Below are positions 49,184 to 60,850 of a stretch of DNA of 64,000 nt, piece after piece (position 1 is the first letter of the stretch; every line of letters begins with the position of its first letter). The notes under the pieces are model-generated. The model made no database searches. It had not been told where the DNA came from and saw only the letters and a program-made list of their open reading frames with translations. The stretch spans positions 74,195,433-74,259,432 of the forward strand of contig CM050690.1 of the NCBI GenBank assembly GCA_027574665.1. The letters run 5' to 3'. The translations under genes and the position numbers were made by a program. This DNA is from Rhynochetos jubatus (taxonomy: Eukaryota; Chordata; Aves; Eurypygiformes; Rhynochetidae).

Positions 49184-50315
49184 CAATCAAAACTTCTTCT
49201 AAAAAGTGAGACAGTTTCGATTTGTCGAGGCAGTTTTTCAACAGAACAGCACTGAACTTCAGAGCCAATCTCACCCCTAGTTATGCGTTCCCCAGGGAGG
49301 AAAATACGAGCCACAATATTTCTGATTTACAGCTTGAAATGAGACAGTAATGATCATAATAATCAGGACAAGAAGAAGGAGAGAGCCTCAAGTGGATGGC
49401 AGCTCTCTCGACTGATGATGCCAAGGGAGGCAGTGGTTTGGAAAGCAAAGGTGGAGGAGTGGCTCCCCCTCCACCACACCATGGGGGACTGCTGAGGACA
49501 CCTCTCACTCTGCAAACTCTGGGGTTGAACATGGGCCTGATTATACTGAAAAAAATCCTGCTGGGAGTCCCGCCAGCTTTCCAGGGCTGCACCTCCAGCC
49601 CTACCAGCATCTCCACCCCTACCAGCATCTCCTGTCTGGTCTACTGTGGCAGCAGCCCCTCAGAACCTCCTTCACTCATGGGTAGGAAATGGCTTTGAGT
49701 TTTCAGCCTTAGCTTGGTTATAGCCAGTTTAATCCCATCACACCACTCCGTGCCCTGGGAGATGCTTGAATTCCTGCCAGCTGACCTGCCTGGGATGGAG
49801 GTTACCCAGTCCCACCAAGCTGAGAGTGTTGGGATCATCAAGCTTTGCTTCCAGACTGGCTGCAATAATTTTCATACCTTCATTTCTAATTACACTTCAT
49901 GCTTGTGCTCCCAGGAGCAGCAGAGCTGGTCTTATCAAAAAATAAGGCAAAGTGTTCATTCAGACTTGGGACCGTCTCTGTGCTTTCCTTTAATCTCTCT
50001 TTCCCCATCGATGCTTTGCAGAAGGCTGTTCCAAGACTCTTGTTGGTTGGGTAGTTTCTTCACATCTCCAGCTTATATTTATTCATGGCCCATTTATGCA
50101 TGTTTGTTCTAGTGCCAATATTTTATTTCAGCTTCAATCGCTCTCCCTTGCACGTGGGCATCTCTGCATGATGGTGCTTTGCTCCCATCTCTTCCATTGA
50201 GTGCTTCTGCACCAGAGAGATCTTATAGGGATCTTTTTTTTTCACTTTCTGGAAGAAATGCTCTTCTGATACCAACTTGCGTCTGTTTTACAACAGTTGA
50301 AGAAAATTTTAAGAC
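49184..50315. other. non-coding, nothing recognised
   Basis: No gene is recognised. A small duplication CCCTACCAGCATCTCCA / CCCCTACCAGCATCTCC lies at ~49599-49632. Confidence 0.45.
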
Positions 50316-50818
50316 TTTCTTTCTTTTTCTTCCTTCCTTCCTTTTTCTTCCTTCCTTCCTTTTTCTTTCTTTTTCTTCCTTCCTTTTTCTTCCTTTTTCT
50401 TCCTTCCTTCCTTTTTCTTTCTTTTTTTTCCTTCCTTCCTTCCTTCCTTCCTTCCTTCCTTCCTTCCTTCCTTCCTTCCTTCCTTCCTTCCTTCCTTCCT
50501 TCCTTCCTTCCTTCCTTCCTTCCTTCCTTCCTTCCTTCCTTCCTTCCTTCCTTCCTTCCTTCCTTCCTTCCTTCCTTCCTTCCTTCCTTCCTTCCTTCCT
50601 TCCTTCCTTCCTTCCTTCCTTCCTTCCTTCCTTCCTTCCTTCCTTCCTTCCTTCCTTCCTCCCTCTCCCTCTCCCTCTCCCTCTCCCTCTCCCTCTCCCT
50701 CTCCCTCTCTCCCTCTCCCTCTCTCCCTCTCTCCCTCTCTCCCTCTCTCCCTCTCTCCCTCTCTCCCTCTCTCCCTCTCCCTCTCTCTCTCTCTTCCTTC
50801 CTTCCTTCCTTCCTTCCT
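50316..50818. repeat. compound (CCTT)n/(CCCTCT)n microsatellite
   Basis: About 500 bp of pure pyrimidine on the + strand. An imperfect TTTCTTCC lead (50316-50429) is followed by an uninterrupted (CCTT)n of ~231 bp (50430-50660, ~58 units), a (CTCCCT)n/(CTCTCC)n block (50661-50780), a (CT)n patch, and a short (TTCC)n (50794-50818). All the long frames over it (Leu-Pro-Ser-Phe repeats on +, Glu-Gly-Arg-Lys on -) are translations of the repeat. A tract this long can form H-DNA and is likely length-variable. Confidence 0.98.
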
Positions 50819-53800
50819 CAACATCAACATCAACCAGAGGACCTTCTGCCCTGGATAGAACATTTTTTTACACAAAACTCATTTTAGGTGCATTGGGACT
50901 GCTCACAATGGCAGTCTGTGCATGTCTTTCCAACAGTTGCACAGACTGGACCACTTGGACATGGCCCTGTCCCTGAGGCATGTGAATCTCAGACAACTCC
51001 CTCCTTCCCTCGCCTGGATCTCAAACATTCCCAGCGACGGGCTGTGGTCTCTCCCTCCTACAGGACCCACATACCAGATGCAGCTGGGTGGGGGATCTGA
51101 GATGAGACGTCTTGCCTCTGACATATGGGGTCCTGGAGAGACAGTGGTCCCAGTGCGGCGCTGCAGCTGGGGACATACCACGTAGCAGGGCCGGGTGTTC
51201 AAAGGCGCCTGCAAGCAGACACACAGCCCCAGCTGTGCCGAGCATGGGGACTCCTTCCCCGTCACACGCCTGGGTGTGCCAGATGTGCTCCTGTCATCCT
51301 TGAGTGCAGTGACGCAGGAGGAAGATGAGGGAGTTGCAGGCGGTGGCTTGATGCTCGCCCCAAAATTAGGAGAGCCTTCAGCATGACACCGTGGTCCGTG
51401 TGAACCCTCAAGCTGTGGCACAGGTGAAACAAGGAGGTCTCATCCTCCCTTTCCCCTCTTTGGCAACCTGGCTGTGATTTCAAAGGGACTGAATTCAGCA
51501 ATTAGAACCCTCCAGGATCCTGCAGCCAGGGAGGCAGCTAGTTGGTCTGGATGAAGAGCAATTTCATTCTCTTATCCCAGCAAAATCTGGTCTGCATTAA
51601 AAATAACAAAAACTCTCCAAAACCCACTGTGTTTAAATAATATTAAAGATCTGACTGAAAGCATCGAAAGCAAATTCCAAGCTCTAATGAAGAAAGATTG
51701 TCTGGCATGGTAATAATAATAAACTCGGTGCACATATGTATGTATGCATGTATATACAGAATTTCATCTGAGGAGCTGAGAGGCCTATAATTATCTCAGT
51801 CTCATGGCCACACAGGGAAGAACAGCAGGTAAGTGCTCTTGACCTGATGTTTTCAGCTTGGTAAAGGCAGAAAAGAGGAGAAGGAGAAAAACAGGTTGTC
51901 TCCCACTCCATCCTTGGCCATCTGCAGCCCTGGAATGATTGCTGAGCAAGGGCTCCAGTTTTAGGCTCAGCTCTGTAGTAGAGTCAAGGAGACCTGCGGC
52001 AGCAAGCCACTGCCAGGTCCCGGTCCAGTAGAGACATGACGTCCTGAGCTGAGAGGCTCTTTGCAGCTATGAGACAAAGGTGAGGTACCAAGACTGACCA
52101 GTATGGGTTAGAATCCTTGGGTTCAATCAGGAATGAAAGGTCTAAGGAGACATCATGTCCATTAACCTGAGGAGAGGGTAGATGAGGAGGTGGCAGGAGA
52201 CCAGGTGGAGGGCTAAACTTAGACAGGTCTCCAAGGCTGAGCCTCCCAACTCCAGCCCTTGCAGCAAGGAGCCATCCTTGTCCTATAGGGCATCTGTGAG
52301 ATCATCTTTCCATGCTGTGGGTTTGTTTGGCAGCTTTTTCACTGACTCAGGTGATAATACTCCCAGCCCTCCCTGGGGAACAATGTTCAGCAGTTTCTGT
52401 CATACTCCTCCACTTCATTATGCTTAACAGAACCTCCTCTGCCTTCCTATTCATGTCCTTCAGGTACCTATGTGCAGATGAGAGAGCAAGGAAGGAAGAA
52501 AAGAGTGTCTTCTAGTTCCTACCTGTGCAGGGATTTGCACGGTGAAAGCTGGAAGAGCGATGCTGATGGACCACAAGCCAAAGGACCGTGCAAAGCTTAG
52601 CAAGTGCCCAGACACCATGATGACAGCTGTGGGATGGGCATCAAAGTCTCCAGGAATACTAGATTGTGGGGGAACCCCTCATTCTAGGGCACTTGTGTGC
52701 AGAGCATTTCCTGACGGTCAGCTTCAAGAAGTCAGGCCCCAGTTTGTCCCACACTGCATCTACCAGTCTTCACAGCAGAGCCTGCCCCAGACCCACTGGC
52801 AGACCTGCTCGTCAGCTTGCAGCCAGGTCTGTCTTGCTCTCCCTGTGACGGTCCTTCCTCTCTTCCCTGAGCTGAGCGCACTTTTCTGTCTCTGATCATG
52901 TGAGGACTTCTCCCAAGTGCTAATCTGGACAGACAACTAGGCAAGCACAGAGATATGTACTTGCAGTCACCTCAGTCTGCTCCCAAGGCCCCCAAGGCCC
53001 TGTTAATCACCTGGGCTTGCTTGTGCTGTGCAATTTGCATGGTAATTATATTTAACAAGAAGAGCAATAAAGGAAATAGAAAGTGTAATGTTGTTATCAA
53101 GGCATAATTATTCCTGAACAATTCGGTGATTACAGTTTTCTGTGGTTGGAACTAATTGTCACCAGCCCTCTTTGGTGTGGCACACTCCTTCTCACTCCTA
53201 CAGCATCAGCCTCACAGTGTCTCCAGCCTCCGGCTCCAGGACCTCTCCAGCTACCAAAATGTTTAGACACCCAGATGTGGTGCTTTGAAGCACCTGAACT
53301 TGCACCTAGCTGAGCAGGTCTGTGGAAATGAGTAAGATGAGCACATCCTTCCAGGCTCTTTGCTCATCTGCAGGGTCTCTGCAACATGTACAGGGGAGTT
53401 TAGGGCTGCACAGTGTGTGCTTGGGCAGAGCAGTAGGGGAGCCTTAGGAGAAGATTGCTCCCCCCAGGGCATCCTTGCAGGAGGGATGCAGCTGGGCACT
53501 GAGGCATCTCTGACCAGCTGTGGGAAGATGGGAGATAGGACCCCCAGCAGACAAATCCTCAGATCACCACCCTCCAGAGGTGCATTACACTTCCTGCTTT
53601 GCAAGGTCTGGCTGGCTTAAATGTGAGGTACCTACATAAATATTCTTCTCAAGGCCTGGAGTGCACGCTGAGATTTCAGCTGCTGGTGAGGGTCTGCCTG
53701 GTCCTACATCCCTGTTGCACCAGCCAGCCTGGCTGTCACCCCTGCACATGCATTTTCCCCACAGCCAGCTCCAGAGGGGGAGTGTGAGGGAGGGCAGAGC

Positions 53801-55734
53801 TGTGGTGCAGAGGAAAACCTCTGATGTTCCCTTCTACTGCGAGGAAAAGACAAGGACCCATCGAGATACAAGCCAGGCCCCTCCCTGCTCCATAGACCAA
53901 CACACAGGCTCCCTGCATGGTGGAAAGCTGTGCTCTTAAATTTCCCCATCCATACCCAGGGAAACCAGGAAAATGCTGTCCTTGTACTTCTCTGAGATCA
54001 GGAAAAGTCCAGCAAGCCTCCTGTCCTAGGGGATAAGGATATACAAAGCCTGATGCTGATATCCTTTCCAGGCTGCAGCCTCTCTGGCTGCTGCATTTAC
54101 CCACTGCCAGAACCCCGACTGTGCCATGGCTGAAGGGACAGGGAGAAGAAAACCCCCAAGAGCAGGCAGGCCATTGCTCAATTGCCATTTTGCTGCTGTG
54201 CAGCACCGCTCCCACCCCAGCCATGGACCACAGCAATAGCAGTAGGGTGAGCTGCTCCTTCTGATGAAATGTGTGTGCCAGTCTCAGCCAAGGAGCTCTT
54301 GCAGGATGGGTGTTGCATGCAAACACCAAGTCCGCTTGCTCTAGGCCACACAGGCTACAGGGAGGGAAAGAAGGGGCTGCACAACTGCACAACTGCTGAG
54401 GAAGAGCTCAGCTCTCTTTCTTAGAGACTCCCAGGAGAGTGTCTGCATGCTCCCCACTGGGTTTCTGGGCACACAGAGAGGACAGCCCATTTTCCTCCAG
54501 GGCATTAAATCCTGTTGTCTTTCTGTGCTAGCTCATTGCTTACAGCCCCAAGAAAGATGAGAAAGGCCCCTGGTGCTGGGATTTAACTTCTATGACTATG
54601 CAGAGGCCTCAAGTTCAGGGCTCTGAGTCCAGCTTATCTTCTCAGCTCAAAACACTTGTAGCTGGTTCAAGGAGCTGTCAGAAATCCCTCAGTCCTCTGA
54701 AACCTAAAAAGGGGGAGAAAAAGCTGCTGCTCTGTGGTGTATAGCTGCTTTGCTACCCAAAAGGTCTCTGAAAACATCAGGCAAGAATCACTGGAGGCAG
54801 TGTGCTTTGTAAATCACAGAGCACATCAGTGTTCAAGTGTTTGGTGGTGGCTAAATTGGATCATTCAAGAGGCTGGTAATGAAGGAAGATGTGGGACAAG
54901 GAGGCAGGAAGGGTTGCGAGTTGCTGCCTGGTTAGCATAGGAGTGAGAGGAAAGTGTTTCCAGGGAGAAGGTGCGGGAGGAGGTGAGCTCAGGAGAGGCT
55001 GTAGTCTGTTAAGCAGACCAAAGCTGGCAAAGCCTCAGACTGGGAAAGTCATGCAGGAAACAGGCAGGTGAGAGTGCCTCTCCTTCTCCATCACCCATGC
55101 AAAACAAGGCTTGCAAACACAGCTGAGTGCCAGTCTGCAAGTCCGTGGATGGGCACTCCAGAGCAGAGCCAAACCAGACAGGCTCTGGTGGGAACAGGTC
55201 CCACAGCAGCACTGAGTCCACACCCGTGCAGGAGCCCACAGCAGGCTGCACACTGCCCATACTGGGACCCTTTAGATCCCACTTTGGAGATCCTCCAAAA
55301 AGGAAGTTCCTGCAGGGACCTGTGCATTAACAAAGGTCTGGATCCTGTTCATGAAACCTGATGGGATTAAGCATGGGAGGTATCACAGTGCTGGAGCCCA
55401 GAATCAGCAGATAACCTAAAACAGTCCCCCTAAGCATGGATCTTGTGACCAGCAGTGCATGCAGAAAGAACCAGTGCTTGGTGGATGTCAGCTGAGACTC
55501 AACCCTGCTATGTGTCCACTCGACCGTGGCTCCAGCCACCTGCTTTGGTACAAGGGATGCATCTTTAAAAAGAGGAAAGGGTGTGCTGGGTAGGACCAAC
55601 CACCCATGTCCCTAGTGTCCAGGAAAGCCTGAAAGATCAAGGCAAGTATGTCATGATAAGTCCTCCCAGCACCCTCCCCAACACACTTATCTAGGAGACA
55701 TCCTGAGCCCCAGGGTGTTTTTATGTATTTACTT
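50819..55734. other. non-coding, nothing recognised
   Basis: No transposon or exon is recognised. The 218-codon minus frame at 53736-54392 has no domain features. The stretch 52995-53160 is compact and AT-rich with GCATAATTATTCC and TGTGGTTGG and may be a conserved non-coding element. Confidence 0.38.
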
Positions 55735-56150
55735 ACAGACCCTGACAAGGTTTTAATTCTGTGAATTCCTCTAGTCTCTCCCTAAACCCATGCAAACTTT
55801 TAGGATCCACAGCGTCATGCAGCAACCATTTCCGTAGGTCTATCACACCTTGCACAAGGAATCACGTCCTTTGGCTTGCTCATAACCCCTGCTAGCAATC
55901 TGTTGCGTCCTCTGCTTCTCACATTGCTTCCTGCCACCTTCCCATGCCTTCTACCACATACGCTTCAGTCACCTCTTTCCTGGACCACAAGCAAGCAGTT
56001 ACTCATGCATTTGTCAGGAGGGGAATGTTCCACACCCTTGATCATCCTTCATGAGCCTTTTGCAGTCCTGTGATATCCCTCTGAGGTGAAGGATCAGATC
56101 TATGTACAATACTGAGAAAGTGAATGAACAACGGGTTTTCACAGTGACTG
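55735..56150 (-). mobile_element. ancient CR1 3' part, antisense
   Basis: The + strand carries GTGAATTCCTCTAGTCTCTC, ACTTTTAGGATCCACAGCGT, CATGCAGCAACCATTTCCGT, AGGTCTATCACACC and a CTTTTGCAGTCCTGTGATAT block. These follow the antisense order of the L3/turtle-type CR1 3' region, including the 'ATCCACAACATC…GAGTTCCACA' core. Old and diverged. Confidence 0.68.
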
Positions 56151-56731
56151 CTTCTGACTTTGGAGTAAAGCTCTGCTCAAGCTCAGGAGACCAGCAAGTG
56201 GCTAGCAGGGAAAGGAGATGGAAATAGCTTCCAGAGAGCCTTCCAGTAAAAAACAAAACTAATTCACATGGAGGGGCTCGTTGGAGACAGAAAGGCTTGT
56301 TGGGGGTCGGCGGCAAGCCAGGACAGTATCTTGGCACTGCAATGCCTCTGTAACAGCTTCCCTCCTCTGCTGGAGGATAGCTGCCTGACAGGGATGCAGT
56401 GTTAACCCATCAGCTCCAGCCCTGTCCTCTCTCAGTGGTTTGTGTTGGACTGGGCAGATCCAGGAATGATTCAGACACAAAGGCTGAAGGCCCAGGAGCC
56501 ACCCCTCCACCAACAGCCTTCCAACCCCCTTGCTGAAGCAGAGCCAATTTGTTAATCATCTCCGTGGATTAGCACCAGTTTATGAGCTTCACAAAGAAGC
56601 ATTTGGAATCATAAATTGCACTTGCACCGCTTAGCCCAGAAGCATCGTTGGAGCTTGGTAGACAGATGTAAAAGGAAACCTTTAGTGAGAACAAGGGGGA
56701 TAACAAAGAGATTATCAGAACCAAGCCTGAA

Positions 56732-56789
56732 AATTAATAGACCAAATCAGAATTAATTAATAGACTAAATTCAATTAATAGACTAAATC
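56732..56789. repeat. short tandem repeat AATTAATAGACYAAAT x3
   Basis: Three copies begin at 56732, 56755 and 56773, with spacings of 23 and 18 bp. Confidence 0.85.
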
Positions 56790-57323
56790 CTCCTGGAAAA
56801 TGTGGTCACCTCAACCACTGATCATCTTTGCACGCTCCCATGAAGACAGGCAGTTTGGATTCTTCAACAATTCACATTAAGAAAGGCCAGGCTGGAGAAG
56901 TGAGAGGCAATGATTGGGGTTTTAAGGGTCAGAGTTGTTGTGCCTGCAAGGGACAAGGCAGGCTGGGGAGCCCTGGGTAGGCCTGACAGGAGGTATGGGG
57001 AATCCTGAAGCAATTAAAAAGCTGGTATCTTCTCTTCCATGAAAGCTATGATGCTAGAAACACGGTGAGTATTAAGAGCAGTTGTTGTCCTGCTGTTTGG
57101 CTTGTATCTGGATTAGATTTGTGTTAAGGATGGAATATGAGTCTGGCTAAGTATTACTTTCCACAAATATTTGGCTTTTAAAAAAAGCCAAAATGTGGAG
57201 TTTATCACATTCAGACCCAAATAAATGGCAGTGGATGTGAAGAGCAATAAAATGTAACAGGAGAGCCAAACAAAGGGGCACTGGGGATGGGCATTGCTGG
57301 CCGCAGATGGGGAAGCACAAAGT

Positions 57324-57357
57324 GGGACTGGGGCATGGGGAGGCTGGGAGGGAGGGG
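57324..57357 (+). other. G-quadruplex-type sequence
   Basis: G-runs GGG-act-GGGG-cat-GGGG-aggct-GGG, followed by two more runs. Loops of 3, 3 and 5 nt fit the canonical G3+N1-7 pattern. Confidence 0.6.
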
Positions 57358-60300
57358 ACGGCGCTGACAGCAGCCTTGCCTTCACCCTGAGGGTGCCACC
57401 AAGTCACTCCAGGTCCCCACGTCCCTCAGGACAGTCCTGCCATGCTACACAGCCAGACCTGGGAATGCGCTGGCTCCTCCAAGACCATGCTTGGACCATT
57501 TACTTTGGAGATGGAGCAGGAGAGAAACCTCTCCCTCGAAAAAAGCTGTTTTATCTTATCAGCAATAAGTGACATCCATAATCACCAACACAGGTGGAGG
57601 CAGCTGGTCTGGAGACTTCTGAATTTGGATGTGCACATGCTGTCCTCTTACCATCAGAGAAGTGTTCTGATCTGGCCCTGCAAGTGAAAACACTGATGGA
57701 GGAAGGATTTATGGTATTTAATCATAACAGGGTCGGCAGAGGGCGTAGCAGCCAAACCTCCGTTTTCCCCTGAAAGAGGCAACTTCCACCCTTGAAACTG
57801 ATTGTTTAGCTACTGCAAATGAGATGATTATGATTTCGCGTTTGCAGACGTTTCCAACTGCCTGATGAAGGGAAGGCTACCCTCTTTTCGGTGTCTGAAG
57901 GGTCCTTTTAGGATGTGAGTATGTCAAAATTGCTCTTCAAATGGGTGGGAGAAGACTTTTTCCCAAGTAACAGTCCATGTCGTCCTGTGTGCCACAACAA
58001 AAGGACCCCAGGCAGAGTGATGTGAAGGCACAGCTGCAGCTTCCTGGAACCCATCCATGGAGCCACCCTGGAGCATCAAGGTTTCCGTGTTTGCATCCCT
58101 CTTCTTCACCTACCTGTTGCAGCACAGGCAGCCAGCCCAAGGGTAGGTGATGTTATTTACAGACCGTGTGAAGTGAGGCTTTTAGATGAAAACATGACAA
58201 AACAGGCATTTTTAAGCCAACTGAAGCGATTCATGATCCTGTGCCAAGGATGGCAAATAGTTTATTCTGGGGTGAGGGGAAAGCAAAAAACCAAACTAGT
58301 GAAAATGAAAGTTGTATTTGCAAGGCTTAGGTTTCCATTTCACAATGATGCTTTGAAACCCATTTGCCTAAATGTACTCATTGCCTTTCTCAAACAATAA
58401 ACAGAAAAAAAAATTCCCACAATGAGGAAACAGAAAGTAATATTTCTTTTAATGTAAAAGGAATTAATGAGCAATTAATCATAAAAAGCAGGACTATCTT
58501 CCCTTGGCTGTGCTCAGAGAAAGACAGTCACTCAGTATCTCAGATTTACTCATGATTTGCCAGCAGCGCACAGGAGTGGAGGCTGGGGATGAACATGGTT
58601 TTAATTCCTCATCCTGCTTGTGTCACTAGCACTGCAGATTCTCTTTGATTTCATAAAACAGCCCCTGAAAAATGGAGGGAGTGTGTGGGCCAGTGACGAG
58701 CCAGCGCCGTGACCTCTGGACTAGCAACAGGCTGTGGATGGTGGAGAGCAGAGCACCCGAGGAGCAGAGAAGCAGCTCAGACCTACAAGGGAGGGAGGTG
58801 GGCTTGCCCTGCTAGCAAACCCAGGCATGTGTTTATCCCCTAAGCTGCACATATGCTTTCAACCAACCAGTTTCCCAGTGGGAACTACTGCTCGTCAAGC
58901 TGTCACTGGTCCAGCCAGCTCACACAGGTCCTAGGAGGTTGCATTTTCAGTGCACACCACTATGGCTGTCCGGAGTCCAGTCTGCCTTGGCTTCCCACTT
59001 TTGCCCCGGAATGGGGTTCTGCTGTGCGGCAGGTCAGTCCCACACCTGATTTTCCTACAGGATTTCATCCCAGCTCTTGCTGAGCTCCCTGAGCAGCTAT
59101 TGCTAGGAGGAATTTCAGATTTTGCTCCTCAGGAGTCCAGTGTTTCAAAACAGCCCTTGTTCCAAAACGGAACAAAACAAAGGCAGAGTTTTCCCTGTGA
59201 ACTGGAATTTAATCATTTTGAGTCACTCAACTCAGCACAGTTGGATAAAATCAGAATGTTTTGTCCTGATTTTAATTACCCATTACTATTAAATTATTTT
59301 ATACACATTACAGTGTATTATGCACAAGCATTTTGATGTTTTGACCACTTCCTCCCTTTTTCTTTCTGTGAGAAAGAAGTTTCCTCACAATCCACGAATT
59401 TTCACAAGCTGTTTTGCTTTCAACAGTTTGGCATTTTCAACAGAAAGAAGAAGAAAAAAAAAAAACCTGTCTGAAAACCAGCTGCACTTGCAAACGTTGC
59501 AGGAGGAGCTTCATTCATTCAAAACACAATTTCCACTGGATCCCTTTTCTTGGTTTTAGCTGCTATGAGGTTGAATATCCAGCCTTGCTTTGAAGCAATA
59601 CCATGGGGCTCCACATTAATTGCTTCCCGTGACTCCAGATCTATTATAAAACCCTGTAAAGGAATTGTATTTCTCTTCTGAGCCTCCTGTTCTGGAGGCT
59701 TGCCCAAAGGTCAAGACCAGAGGTGTTTTTCCTTCCCAGGTAATGCTGCAAATGCCTGGAGCCACAGCATCCTTCCTAATTTCCAGAGCATGAGTTTTGA
59801 AGGTGGTGGGATGGGTTTGGATGGTCCAGCCCAAGGTGCTGCCCTGCCTGCACCCTTTGCACAGCATTTTGGCTGATGCGATGCACCTCGACACGCAGCC
59901 CCAAGTGCAGCATCTTCTGCCCATGCTGATTTCAAGGAGGTGACATTGCAGGCCCTAGGTTTTGAAGAGAAAATAACAAACCCTCAGGATTTATCCTCAT
60001 AATTATCTCCTTACAGCACCATTCACTTCCTCAAGGGAAGATGCTCTTGTTACTTCCCTCCCTCCCTCCACATGGCACTGACTGCAGAGGTTGAGAGTTC
60101 CTGCAGCTCCACAAGATGTTTTTCATCTCCATATTATTTTTAGGAGCAGAAGGGATAAAATATGCCTTTTTGACAACCGAGAAAAAGAGATTATTTCCCT
60201 GGGAAAGTTCTGTTTTGTTTTAAAATTTCCATTGGGAGAGAGCTAAACATAAAATGCCTCATTTTTTTAATGGAACAAATGGATATTTTAACCAAAGGGT

Positions 60301-60599
60301 GTTCTTTGAAAGTCTGTCCCCACCATCCTTTTCTTTTTCATCTTGAGGAAAAAAAAAGTAAAATAAACCATACATGACTTGGGAAAAAGGGGAAATGCCC
60401 ACAAAAAAAACCCAGACATGTTTTAGCCAACTGAGTCATAAAAGTCTCCTCTGAGCCAATAAAGTCAGCAGGTCTGTTGGGGGGCAGGCAGCAGAGCCAG
60501 TGGGAGAAGGTGGCTGAGTGTCCAGGGGCTTTCCAGGCTGCAGAGGAGGTGGATCACAATGTGCTGTAGCTGAGCTCGACTCTGCTCCAGCAATACTTG

Positions 60600-60850
60600 A
60601 TGTATTATTATGGCCATGTTTGCTGTATTACTAATTTAGCACCTCATTCCCTTTGAGCACTGTACAAATTACTCTTGTTGTTTATGCATCAGTGTCACTC
60701 TTCATGTGTTAAAAGAACTTTATGGGTGGTAATTAATCCACACAAATGGTCTCTGAAGCTGATAAGCACCAGCATAGTTCCAACCAGGGAAACTGAGGCA
60801 CGGGATGGGTAAAGTGGCATGCTGAGACCACAGCACCAGCATCCGTTTCC
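60600..60850 (-). mobile_element. MIR SINE, nearly full, antisense
   Basis: The + strand shows the antisense order of MIR. TATTACTAATTTAGCACCTC and GAGCACTGTACAAATTACT come from the 3' part, TAATTAATCCACACAAATGG from the middle, and GGGAAACTGAGGCACGGGAT, GGGTAAAGTGGCATGCTGAG from the core (compare the common GGAAACTGAGGCACAGAGAG). Total ~250 bp, about the length of a full MIR. The minus frames over it are not genes. Confidence 0.75.

Larger units (their letters stand above)
56151..60599. other. non-coding; small repeats and one G4 motif
   Basis: No gene is recognised. The stretch 56535-56725 and the stretch 57735-57860 are compact and could be conserved non-coding elements (GTTAATCATC, GGATTAG). 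A T/A-rich part lies at 59200-59480. See the separate entries for the tandem repeat and G4 motif. Confidence 0.38.

Noticed and set aside
50179..50976. 265-codon + frame, and 188/196-codon frames over the same bases
   Set aside because: They are translations of the CCTT/CCCTCT microsatellite.
53736..54392. 218-codon minus frame
   Set aside because: Cys/Pro/Gly-rich, no domain, overlaps other frames; likely chance in GC-richer sequence.
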